Shown piece by piece: positions 5,073 to 11,297 of a DNA stretch of 11,297 nucleotides (positions are counted from its first letter, which is position 1; each line of letters begins with the position of its first letter). The notes under the pieces are model-generated. The model was given only the letters and a program-made list of their open reading frames with translations, was not told the DNA's origin and searched no databases. Both the position numbers and the translations under genes were made by a program. Source of the DNA: Coriobacteriales bacterium (GTDB lineage: Bacteria; Actinomycetota; Coriobacteriia; Coriobacteriales; UBA8131); NCBI GenBank assembly GCA_031263665.1, contig JAISFJ010000048.1, positions 1 through 11,297 of the forward strand, given 5' to 3'.

Positions 5073-6707
5073 TCAGACTTTCCCTTTTTCGCTCAAAGAT
5101 TGCACCAGGTCTATCAGTTCCTGGCGATTGTTAACGCCCGCCTTGTGATAGATGTGGCGGATATGCGTACTCACCGTTCCCGCGGAGATGAACAGCGTCT
5201 CCTGGATACGGGAGATGGTTCGGCCCTGCAAGAGCAGGGGCAGCACATCGCTTTCGCGTGGCGAGAGGCCGTATTGCTCGATGAGGCGCGCGTAGGAGTT
5301 GTCGGCCGCGACGAGCGCTTTTTCATCCGTCTTTTCCTCATCAGGTGTCGCGACCACATTGACCTCGCCGATTCCCACGCGTATGAGGTCGACTTCCGTA
5401 AAGAGAAACAGATGGGCGATGAGTAACAGCGAAACGGCCGCCAAAGTGATATTCACGAGACTGAAGTGGGGAATCATCGCCGCGTCATAGGCGTAGGCGA
5501 TGGCGTAACCCGTAAGTTCTCCAAGGTAGAGCGCGAAAAATCCGATGCCAACCACTCGTACTGGGCTGATGTTAAACCCTTTGGAGACGTTGACGCATAC
5601 CACGCTCAAAACCAGGATGAAGCAACTGTAACCGCCAAAGATGACGGCGTTTGAATAGGTGTTGTTATCGCTCATGAACGGCGTTAACAAACAGCCGAGA
5701 CAAAGCAGCAGTATGGAGAAGCGGTAGATGGCAAAGATATCGCCGTTTTTGCGGAATATGACGATGAGGCAGACGATAAGCATCGCGAAAAAGCCGCCCA
5801 AAAACAGGTAGATACCATAAATGTCCTGGACAACATAGGTTTGATAACCCGACAATACATCGAAGAATCCCGCGAGTACTCCTAATAAGAACGCGCCGCC
5901 CAGCGCCTTGACAAACAGGATGAGCGTCTGGCGTGAGAGCCCGCCGCCCCGGTTGTCACGTTGGCCGCCACCCCGGCCGCCGCCCCGGTTGTCACGTTGG
6001 CCACCGCCCCACTCGCCGTCCCGGCCACCGCTTCGCTCGCCGCCCGCGCCCCCCGCGCCGCCCACATTCGCGCCGCCCCGCTCGCCATCCACACCCGCGC
6101 CCGAAGCGTCCGCCGCCCCGCCCGCGTGCCGCGCAAATTTGCCGTCCACGCCGAGCAGATAGCCGGAGGCGAGAGGCAACAGGATAATCACTCCAAGGGC
6201 TATGACCCACGATATGACCGTCAAAATAAAGCCCATCACAAAGGAAGCCGCCAAGGCGAGCGCCAGTTCGAGCAGGACCGGCCGTTCGCGAAGCGACGAG
6301 AATACCTCAAGCCAGCCGAGGAATAACATGGCGGAGCCCACACCGGTTAAAATGGCGCCAACCCCAAGAAACAGCGTTCCGCCAGACGTTGACATATCGG
6401 CGAAAAACGCACTGACTGTGCCCAGAGAACAGAGGGCCGCCGCGCCGAGGATGAAGGCCCGATTGGAGCTGAGCCGGTCGCCTTTCTGCGCGATGATGAG
6501 GGAAAACAGCATAGTGACCACCATCGCGCCCAGCGAGATGAAAAAGGTCATATAAAGAGAGCCTCGCGTGTCGGAAGACGAGAGGTGAGGCACGATGCTG
6601 TAAAACATCATGAGAACCCAGAGGCGGTCCAGGGAAAATCCCGCGATTCTTCTCAGTGACGCGCCCATATGTACGGTGTAGTTTTGCAACGCTCGCTTCT
6701 GCTTCAT
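5073..6707 (-). CDS. LuxR-family regulator with a polytopic (about 12-TM) membrane sensor domain
   Basis: A 544-aa protein from the ATG at 6705-6707. Residues about 20-435 are a series of hydrophobic helices in two halves, resembling an MFS-like sensor domain; residues 480-540 form a classic LuxR HTH (LSPRESDVLPLLLQG, then FISAGTVSTHIRHIYHKAGV and NRQELIDLV). Such membrane LuxR proteins are abundant in Eggerthellaceae, often beside respiratory oxidoreductases, and are thought to sense the small-molecule substrate. The frame stays open to an ATG at 6900-6902, but the shorter start is chosen because AGGGG lies 4 nt before it, the extra 65 residues look unlike protein from this family, and a good -10 element lies inside the extension. 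Odd feature: a Gly-rich, charged insertion at about residues 192-257 between the two membrane halves. Confidence 0.85.
   Translation of the reverse strand: MKQKRALQNYTVHMGASLRRIAGFSLDRLWVLMMFYSIVPHLSSSDTRGSLYMTFFISLGAMVVTMLFSLIIAQKGDRLSSNRAFILGAAALCSLGTVSAFFADMSTSGGTLFLGVGAILTGVGSAMLFLGWLEVFSSLRERPVLLELALALAASFVMGFILTVISWVIALGVIILLPLASGYLLGVDGKFARHAGGAADASGAGVDGERGGANVGGAGGAGGERSGGRDGEWGGGQRDNRGGGRGGGQRDNRGGGLSRQTLILFVKALGGAFLLGVLAGFFDVLSGYQTYVVQDIYGIYLFLGGFFAMLIVCLIVIFRKNGDIFAIYRFSILLLCLGCLLTPFMSDNNTYSNAVIFGGYSCFILVLSVVCVNVSKGFNISPVRVVGIGFFALYLGELTGYAIAYAYDAAMIPHFSLVNITLAAVSLLLIAHLFLFTEVDLIRVGIGEVNVVATPDEEKTDEKALVAADNSYARLIEQYGLSPRESDVLPLLLQGRTISRIQETLFISAGTVSTHIRHIYHKAGVNNRQELIDLVQSLSEKGKV
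5941..6002. repeat. 36-bp-period direct repeat in the Gly-rich loop
   Basis: The 26-bp unit starting CCGCCGCCCCGGTTGTCACG occurs at 5941-5966 and again at 5977-6002, a period of 36 bp (12 codons). On the minus strand each copy encodes GGGQRDNRGGG. It lies in a GC-rich stretch (about 5935-6130) coding for the Gly-rich insertion of the membrane LuxR, and looks like recent local duplication. Confidence 0.85.
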
Positions 6708-6787
6708 ACGGCCCCTATCTTTTTGTGTTTGCTCGAGTTCCTTACTTCGCTGAAACACAGAGTTCGTACGGCCTTTGATACCTCTGC

Positions 6788-6832
6788 CTGATAAAAACTC
6801 ATCTGGTGCTCGTGGGATTTTCTGATAAAAAC
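6788..6832. repeat. Two CTGATAAAAAC direct repeats 34 bp apart
   Basis: Identical 11-bp copies at 6788-6798 and 6822-6832; a shortened third copy (CTGATAAA) lies at 6973-6980 within the plus-strand promoter candidate. The AT-rich repeated motif in an otherwise GC-rich intergenic region suggests a protein binding site. Confidence 0.45.
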
Positions 6833-6840
6833 CTTTGAGG

Positions 6841-6870
6841 AAGTGCTGACCAGTGCTGACCAGTGCTGAC
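6841..6870. promoter_or_regulatory. Three tandem 10-bp repeats (AGTGCTGACC type), candidate operator
   Basis: Three consecutive 10-bp units, AAGTGCTGAC then CAGTGCTGAC twice. The period is about one helical turn, so the same face of the helix is presented three times. The block lies just downstream of the minus-strand -10 (about +15 to +44 on that transcript) and about 80-110 bp upstream of the plus-strand -35, a position suited to autoregulation and to activation of the divergent operon. Confidence 0.5.
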
Positions 6871-6891
6871 AAATGACCCAGTGATAGTCCC

Positions 6892-6897
6892 ATTATA
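6892..6897 (-). promoter_or_regulatory. Candidate -10 of the regulator-pair promoter
   Basis: A perfect TATAAT on the minus strand, with a poor -35 (TTCCCC at 6915-6920, 17-nt spacer). Transcription would start near 6885 and leave a leader of about 178 nt before the ATG at 6707. The weak -35 would fit an activator-dependent promoter. Confidence 0.4.
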
Positions 6898-6950
6898 GTC
6901 AAGGAGCGACGTTTGGGGAATGGTTCTCACCCGATTCATTTGCTCGGTAG

Positions 6951-6991
6951 TTGAGGCGCATAGGCGTTTTCCCTGATAAATGAGCTATCAG
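6951..6991 (+). promoter_or_regulatory. Candidate sigma-70 promoter of the molybdoenzyme operon with an overlapping inverted repeat
   Basis: TTGAGG at 6951-6956 and TGATAA at 6974-6979 match -35 and -10 consensus at four of six each, with an exact 17-nt spacer. CTGATA at 6973-6978 and TATCAG at 6986-6991 form a 6-bp inverted repeat (7-nt spacer) covering the -10 and the predicted start point near 6986. A bound protein there would block transcription. Confidence 0.4.
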
Positions 6992-7023
6992 CATTTTTTA
7001 TGATGCCAAAAATAAAAGGATTT

Positions 7024-7140
7024 ATGATGACCGTTTGCCCGGGTAACGATTTTATTCGATATCGCCTGTCAGCTTTGCGCCTTATTGTGATGCCGTGTCA
7101 GAGAGTTGTACAGCTAAAACCGAAACCAAAGAAAAATTGA
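7024..7140 (+). CDS. Possible 38-aa leader ORF upstream of the catalytic subunit
   Basis: A short ORF in the leader of the molybdoenzyme operon. ATG at 7024-7026 is followed directly by a second ATG, with AGGA at 7017-7020 giving spacing of 3 or 6 nt. It ends at TGA 7138-7140, 20 nt before the catalytic subunit's GTG and just before its AGGAGG. The peptide (MMTVCPGNDF...LKPKPKKN) is basic, has no recognisable domain, and ends in a Lys/Pro-rich tail. It may be a chance ORF; its placement would suit coupling or attenuation. Confidence 0.22.
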   Translation: MMTVCPGNDFIRYRLSALRLIVMPCQRVVQLKPKPKKN

Positions 7141-7150
7141 AAAAAGGAAA

Positions 7151-7156
7151 AGGAGG
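7151..7156 (+). promoter_or_regulatory. Strong ribosome binding site fixing the GTG start at 7161
   Basis: AGGAGG four bases before GTG 7161. It decides between this start, an unsupported upstream GTG at 7095 and an ATG at 7176 that would lie 19 nt from the site. Confidence 0.8.
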
Positions 7157-7160
7157 AAAC

Positions 7161-10100
7161 GTGGAAAAGTTGAACATGACACGACGCACATTCGTTAAGA
7201 CCGCGGCTATCACTGGCGCCGCGCTCGCAGCATTCGGGACACCGAAGCAAGACGTACTTGCCGACAGTACGTACAGCGAGGCATCGGGCTTAGATACCGT
7301 AGAGGTAAAGACCTGTTGTCGAGGTTGCGGGAAGATGGAGTGTGGCGTAAAAATCATTGTCCAAAACGGTCGTGCCATTCGTGTGGAAGGTGACGAGGGA
7401 GCGTTTCAGTCCATGGGAAATTGCTGTTCAAAATCGCAATCTTCCATTCAGGCAGCGTATCACCCCGACCGCCTTCACTATCCCATGAAGCGAACCAACC
7501 CCAAGGGTGAAGAACCCGGCTGGGTGCGCATCAGTTGGGATGAGGCGTTTGACACCATCATAGAAAACATGCAACAGGTCAAGGATAAATACGGCGGAAC
7601 TGCCATTGCCTGCCAGGTGGGCACGTCGCGCGTATGGTCCATGCACAGCGAGTCGGTACTAAAAAACCTGTTTGAGACCCCCAACAACATCGAAGCCTGG
7701 CAGATATGCAAGGGCCCGCGCCACTTTGCCACCACCATGGTGTCACAGTTCGCGATGTCGTGGATGGAGACCATCTGTCGTCCTAAAGTGTACGTGCAAT
7801 GGGGTGGCGCGTCAGAAATATCCAACTATGACGACTCCTGCCGTACGACCGTCGACGTCGCCTCCCGTGCCGACGTGCACATCAGCGTCGACCCGCGCAT
7901 GGCAAACCTCGGCAAGGAGGCCGACTTCTGGCAATACCTCCGCCCCGGCACCGACGGGGCTTTGGCTCTGGCCTGGACCAACGTTGTTATCGAGAAGAAA
8001 CTCTACGATGACCTCTACGTAAAAAAATGGACCAACGCGCCGTTTCTCGTCTGCGAAGACATCGAGCCATCCGGCTTTCCGACCGTGCGTACCGACGGCT
8101 CCTATTGGGACGTTAAGACGCTTCTCTTAAAGGAAAGCGACGTGGTAGAAGGCGGGAGCCCGTACAAGTTTCTCGTCTATGACAACAACTGGGAAAAGCT
8201 CAAAGACCAGGGCATCGTCCATCAGTATGGGCCGTTTACCTGGTTTAACGCCGACCAGGAGGGCAACATCGATGAAACCGGCGGCTTCTGGGAAGGCGAA
8301 AACTACGACTCCGAAAAGGCGCTTGAGGGCAAAGAGGCAAATCAGGACGATTTGCTCCCCGGTCAGATTCAGGGCTGGGTACCCGATTTGCTGCCCTTTG
8401 ACCCCGCCATCGACCCCGCCTTATATGGTGAGTTTGAGATAACTCTCAAAGACGGCAGTACTCACACGGTCAAACCAGTGTGGGAATACTACCGTGCGCG
8501 CGCGGCCGAATATGACCCGCAGACCACCGCGGAAATCACCGGTATCCCCGCCTCCGAGATTGAGGCCGCGGCCACCACCTACGCCACGCGCATCGACCCA
8601 TCAACCGGCTATGGCAACGGTGGCATCCAGTATATGTTGGCCATCGAGCACGCCTGTAACGCCATCCAGAATTGCCGCGCGCTCGACAATCTGGTGGGTA
8701 TCACGGGCAACATGGACACGCCGGGAGGCCATCGCGGGCCGACCATCGTCCCCATCGACGGCGACCTGCAGGGCTTCAGCGCCTGGGCGCCGGGAGCATC
8801 CACACCGCCCGCCGAGATAAATATCAAGCAGTTGGGCATCGAGAAGTTTCCTCTGATTGGCTGGTGGCAGTACTGGTGTGACGGCTCAACGCTGTGGGAC
8901 GCCGTTTTGGAAAGCGACCCCTATCCCGTGCGTGCGCTCTGGAACGAATCCGGCAACTTTATGAGCCAGACCAACGCGAGCACCGCCTGGGAAGCTCTCT
9001 GCTCCCTTGATTTTTACGTTGACCTCAACTTATGGCACACTCCGTCCACCGATGCGGCCGACGTCATTTTGCCTGTCGCGCACTGGATTGAGCTCAACTC
9101 CCCACGCGCCTCTCAGGGCTCGGCGGGAGCGATGGGCGCGACGGTGAAGTGTGTTCAACCACCCGCGGAAGCCATCTACGACCCCGAAATCGTCATGTCG
9201 CTCTTTGAGCGTATGGGAGTGCCCTGGACCAACGAGCCGGGCAACGAATGGCCCGACATCGAGTGGCAGTTGGCGGACGCCATCAAGCTGCTCAGCGATG
9301 ATGAGCTGACGTATTCCACCTGGCATGTTGAGGACGGTAAACCCGCCGTCACTCGTCACGGTACGCTCTTTGAGGACGTCACGCCAAAATACAAGACCTG
9401 GGATGAGTACATCGCCGCGTTTCAGGAACACGGGTGGTGGCAGGCCAAGGAGATAGAGCCGCGCACCTGGGGGACCTATCGTCGCTACCAGACCGGAGCT
9501 TTGCGTGCGCGTGACCGCATCTGGGCACGCCTCGACTATACGACCGGCAAAGGCATAGGCGACTGGAAACCCGGATGGTTTACTCCCACCATGAAACAAG
9601 AGCTCTGGTCGACCGTTATGGAGTCGCACCATCCTGAGCATCGCGAATGGTGGTTGCCGTCCTGGGTTGAGCCGCCGCACGGCCCCGCCGACACTGAGCG
9701 TGCCAAGGAGTATCCGCTCACCGCCACGACCGGGCGCCGCATTCCGGTGTACTTTCACTCCGAGCATCGCCAGCTTCCCTGGTGTCGCGAGTTGTGGCCG
9801 GTGCCGCGTGTTGAGATAAACCCCAAGACCGCCGCCGAATACGGCATCAACCAGGGCGATTGGGTCTGGATTGAGACCGAGTGGGGCAAGATACGTGAGG
9901 TCGCCGATTTGTACTACGGTGTTGCCGAAGACGTTATCAACCTCGAGCATACCTGGTGGTATCCGGAGGTTCAAGACGCGGGACATGGCTTCCAGTTCTC
10001 GGCGGTCAATCAGTTGGTCGACCACCACGCCCAGGACCCGCACTCAGGAAGCTCAAATCTGCGCGCGTATCAGGTAAAAATTTACAAGGCGACTCCTGAG

Positions 10101-10214
10101 AATTCTCCCTATAACAACCCCGTGCCCTGCGACAGCACCGGCACCCCCATTATCCACACTTCAGATGACCCCCGCCTGAAGGAGTGGCTGCCAACCTACG
10201 AGGGGAGGGAGTGA
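7161..10214 (+). CDS. Tat-exported molybdopterin oxidoreductase catalytic subunit (DMSO reductase superfamily, predicted Cys ligand)
   Basis: A 1017-aa protein from GTG 7161. The N-terminus has a twin-arginine motif (TRRTFVK, residues 7-13) and hydrophobic stretch, so it works outside the cytoplasmic membrane. The [4Fe-4S] motif is C53-x2-C56-x4-C61-x27-C89 with K91 in the usual place; extra Cys at 52 and 88 adjoin it. NNIEAWQICKGPRH (175-188) aligns with the formate dehydrogenase metal-ligand segment, making Cys183 the likely Mo or W ligand; true DmsA and TorA use Ser. Central segments (EISNYDDSC, HISVDPRM, LRPGTDGALALAW) are cofactor-binding signatures. The C-terminal molybdopterin dinucleotide domain spans about 845-975 (GDWVWIE, NQLVDHH, DPHSGSSNLRAYQVKIYK). 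It is co-transcribed with DmsB- and DmsC-type partners. Size, signal and neighbours recall Eggerthellaceae catechol dehydroxylases and the acetylene hydratase group, but the substrate is unknown. Confidence 0.92.
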   Translation: MEKLNMTRRTFVKTAAITGAALAAFGTPKQDVLADSTYSEASGLDTVEVKTCCRGCGKMECGVKIIVQNGRAIRVEGDEGAFQSMGNCCSKSQSSIQAAYHPDRLHYPMKRTNPKGEEPGWVRISWDEAFDTIIENMQQVKDKYGGTAIACQVGTSRVWSMHSESVLKNLFETPNNIEAWQICKGPRHFATTMVSQFAMSWMETICRPKVYVQWGGASEISNYDDSCRTTVDVASRADVHISVDPRMANLGKEADFWQYLRPGTDGALALAWTNVVIEKKLYDDLYVKKWTNAPFLVCEDIEPSGFPTVRTDGSYWDVKTLLLKESDVVEGGSPYKFLVYDNNWEKLKDQGIVHQYGPFTWFNADQEGNIDETGGFWEGENYDSEKALEGKEANQDDLLPGQIQGWVPDLLPFDPAIDPALYGEFEITLKDGSTHTVKPVWEYYRARAAEYDPQTTAEITGIPASEIEAAATTYATRIDPSTGYGNGGIQYMLAIEHACNAIQNCRALDNLVGITGNMDTPGGHRGPTIVPIDGDLQGFSAWAPGASTPPAEINIKQLGIEKFPLIGWWQYWCDGSTLWDAVLESDPYPVRALWNESGNFMSQTNASTAWEALCSLDFYVDLNLWHTPSTDAADVILPVAHWIELNSPRASQGSAGAMGATVKCVQPPAEAIYDPEIVMSLFERMGVPWTNEPGNEWPDIEWQLADAIKLLSDDELTYSTWHVEDGKPAVTRHGTLFEDVTPKYKTWDEYIAAFQEHGWWQAKEIEPRTWGTYRRYQTGALRARDRIWARLDYTTGKGIGDWKPGWFTPTMKQELWSTVMESHHPEHREWWLPSWVEPPHGPADTERAKEYPLTATTGRRIPVYFHSEHRQLPWCRELWPVPRVEINPKTAAEYGINQGDWVWIETEWGKIREVADLYYGVAEDVINLEHTWWYPEVQDAGHGFQFSAVNQLVDHHAQDPHSGSSNLRAYQVKIYKATPENSPYNNPVPCDSTGTPIIHTSDDPRLKEWLPTYEGRE

Positions 10215-10216
10215 CC

Positions 10217-10849
10217 ATGTCCAAGGCTATCATCACCGACGTCAACCGTTGCGTAGGCTGTTTGGCCTGCTCGGTTGCCTGCAAAGCCGTGAATACGGTA
10301 CCCATAGGTAATTATTGGAACAAAGTCGTACGCATCGGGCCCAATCCCATCGAGGGCGGGTCGGGACAGTTTCCCGATGTCTATATGTATTTTCTAACCA
10401 TCAGCTGCCAGCATTGCGAGAACCCCGAGTGCGTTAAAGTGTGTCCCACCGAGGCGTCTCATTTCTCCGATGACGGCACCATCCAGATTGATAAATCCAA
10501 GTGCATCGGCTGCCAGTTCTGCGTCATGGCCTGCCCGTACGGCGTGCGTTATCTCAACGCCGAGGAACGCGTGGTGGAAAAATGCACGCTCTGCGAGCAG
10601 AAGCTGCGCCAGGGAGAACTTCCGCAATGCGTGAGCCAGTGCGGCGGAAACGCGCGCTGGGTGGGTGACACCGCACAAGGTCTCGATTCCTTTGTGGGCG
10701 CCTATGATTCCGCCGGTCAGCAACGTAAGATGCTCGACTTCTTAGAGCCCTTTACCGAAAACGACATTCATCATCTGCCCGATGTTGGCAACAAACCCTC
10801 ATTTGCCTATATCCTTCGCGACCATACCTGGGAAGGAGGCGACGCGTAA
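10217..10849 (+). CDS. DmsB-type electron-transfer subunit with four [4Fe-4S] clusters
   Basis: A 210-aa ferredoxin-like subunit, the usual DmsB size (about 205 aa). Cys groups: C12/C15/C18/C22, C64/C67/C72/C76, C96/C99/C102/C106 and C123/C126/C138/C142, the typical arrangement with the longer fourth spacing. It passes electrons from the membrane anchor to the catalytic subunit. It has no signal peptide of its own, so it should be exported as a complex with the Tat-bearing catalytic subunit, as known for this family. The ATG at 10217-10219 follows the previous stop by 2 nt and has a GGGAGG site inside the end of that gene. An in-frame ATG at 10184 would overlap the catalytic gene and lacks such a site. 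The stop overlaps the next start as TAATG. Confidence 0.93.
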   Translation: MSKAIITDVNRCVGCLACSVACKAVNTVPIGNYWNKVVRIGPNPIEGGSGQFPDVYMYFLTISCQHCENPECVKVCPTEASHFSDDGTIQIDKSKCIGCQFCVMACPYGVRYLNAEERVVEKCTLCEQKLRQGELPQCVSQCGGNARWVGDTAQGLDSFVGAYDSAGQQRKMLDFLEPFTENDIHHLPDVGNKPSFAYILRDHTWEGGDA

Positions 10850-11297
10850 TGGAAACACAATGGCCCCTCATCATTTTTACGTTGTTTGTCTGTCTTACCT
10901 GCGGCCTGCTCGGTGGAATTTCTCTCCTTGCGCTGCGTGGCAAAGGGGAGAAGTTGCAGCTTACCGCTCTGACGGTCTCGTTTGCTTCTTTGGTCGCCGG
11001 TGGTGTCGCGTCATTTTTGCATTTGCAGCATTGGGACCGCGCGTTTAACGGATTTGGCCACATCACCTCCGGCATCACCCAGGAGATGATTGGCTGTGTT
11101 GCCCTGGTTATCATCATGGCGCTGTGGTTCATCGCGCTCAGAGGCAAAAAGCCCATCGCCAAAACACTTGCGTGGGCTACGCTCATCATCGCGCTTTTGA
11201 TGGTTATCGCCACCGCCCACTCCTACTATATGTCTTCTCGCCCCGCCTGGGGTTTGCCCTTAGTCGCGTTTTATCTGGGCAACGCCTGTCTGCTCGG
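10849..11297 (+). CDS. DmsC-type membrane anchor subunit, N-terminal part
   Basis: Partial gene; 149 codons before the right edge. It begins METQWPLIIFTLFVC, and the Trp-Pro-Leu followed by a hydrophobic helix is typical of DmsC anchors. Four or more membrane segments are visible (about residues 7-29, 38-56, 78-97, 105-122, with another starting near 133). FLHLQHWDRAFNGFGHITSGITQEM at 56-80 matches the DmsC first-loop signature in which the His and Arg lie near the quinol site. DmsC proteins bind menaquinol and hand electrons to the DmsB subunit. The start overlaps the upstream stop as TAATG (10847-10851) and is preceded by GGAAGGAGG, so translation is probably coupled. Usual family length is about 280 aa, so around half is missing to the right. 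Confidence 0.87.
   Translation, partial: METQWPLIIFTLFVCLTCGLLGGISLLALRGKGEKLQLTALTVSFASLVAGGVASFLHLQHWDRAFNGFGHITSGITQEMIGCVALVIIMALWFIALRGKKPIAKTLAWATLIIALLMVIATAHSYYMSSRPAWGLPLVAFYLGNACLL

Larger units (their letters stand above)
6708..7160. other. Divergent regulatory region between the regulator pair and the molybdoenzyme operon
   Basis: A 453-nt stretch without a firm gene. It holds a minus-strand -10 element, a plus-strand -35/-10 pair, three tandem 10-bp repeats, CTGATAAA repeats, an inverted repeat over the plus-strand -10, and a possible 38-codon leader ORF, each listed separately. The plus-strand leader would be about 175 nt and the minus-strand leader about 180 nt, both long enough for post-transcriptional control, but I recognise no known riboswitch fold. 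Confidence 0.6.

Noticed and set aside
5908..6326. Overlapping plus-strand open frames rich in Pro, Arg and Ala
   Set aside because: They are the complement of the Gly-rich loop of the LuxR gene; low complexity and GC bias remove stop codons in all frames.
6841..6870. CRISPR-like direct repeats
   Set aside because: The 10-bp units are adjacent without spacers and no cas genes are present.
6708..6902. Longer start for the membrane LuxR at 6902
   Set aside because: No ribosome site at that ATG, a TATAAT lies at 6892-6897, and the tandem 10-bp repeats would have to be coding; the ATG at 6707 has AGGGG in front.
6973..6998. Inverted repeat followed by a T-run as a plus-strand terminator
   Set aside because: No plus-strand gene lies upstream to terminate and the stem is a weak AT-rich 6 bp; an operator or promoter reading fits better.
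7095..7160. Longer start (GTG 7095) for the catalytic subunit
   Set aside because: No ribosome site is seen there, while AGGAGG stands before GTG 7161; the extra residues would also move the Tat motif far from the N-terminus.
9030..10043. Long open frame (337 codons) on the minus strand inside the catalytic subunit gene
   Set aside because: It is antisense to a firmly identified gene with conserved cofactor-binding motifs; its peptide shows no recognisable domain and such open antisense frames are common at this codon bias.
7161..10214. Calling the plus-strand operon a true DMSO reductase (dmsABC)
   Set aside because: The predicted metal ligand is Cys183 rather than Ser, and the partner subunits are shared by many enzymes of different substrate.

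Overview
This window most likely comes from a gut-type actinobacterium of the class Coriobacteriia (Eggerthellaceae or a close relative). The reasons are the moderately high GC content, the Tat-exported molybdopterin enzyme of the DMSO reductase superfamily next to LuxR regulators that carry a large polytopic membrane domain, and the general style of the respiratory gene cluster. This is inference from gene content; no sequence comparison was run.

Layout. (a) Positions 1-4302, minus strand: a tight five-gene operon read from right to left. It encodes a UvrD/AddB-fold protein whose helicase motifs have eroded, a protein with two apparent winged-helix domains, a TorD-type molybdoenzyme chaperone, a Tat-exported NapG-type four-cluster ferredoxin, and the start of a NapH-like membrane protein that runs off the left edge. 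Junctions are ATGA overlaps, a 14-nt overlap and a 16-nt gap. (b) 4303-4518: a 216-nt regulatory gap with an extended -10 promoter candidate, a long-spaced 12-bp inverted repeat and a CTGAC-N5-CTGAC element. (c) 4519-6707, minus strand: two regulators, a LuxR protein with about 12 membrane segments followed by a small protein joining a LysR-type HTH to a LuxR-like HTH. (d) 6708-7160: a divergent 453-nt regulatory region with promoter candidates on both strands, 10-bp tandem repeats, CTGATAAA repeats, an inverted repeat and a possible 38-residue leader ORF. (e) 7161-11297, plus strand: a three-gene operon for a Tat-exported molybdopterin catalytic subunit (1017 aa, predicted Cys metal ligand), a DmsB-type four-cluster subunit and a DmsC-type membrane anchor cut by the right edge.

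How it fits together. The plus-strand genes form a complete quinol-to-substrate respiratory oxidoreductase on the outer face of the membrane. The TorD-type protein would guard and load cofactor into the catalytic subunit before Tat export. The NapG/NapH-like pair would be a second quinol-linked electron input. The two regulators between the operons are well placed to switch both on in response to a small molecule. The substrate cannot be read from the sequence; the predicted Cys ligand argues against a true DMSO reductase and is compatible with acetylene hydratase or catechol dehydroxylase relatives.

The most unusual items are the catalytically dead helicase-fold protein and its winged-helix partner inside a molybdoenzyme operon, the LysR-HTH/LuxR-HTH fusion with no effector domain, the Gly-rich repeat insertion in the membrane LuxR, and a repeat motif shared by both regulatory regions.
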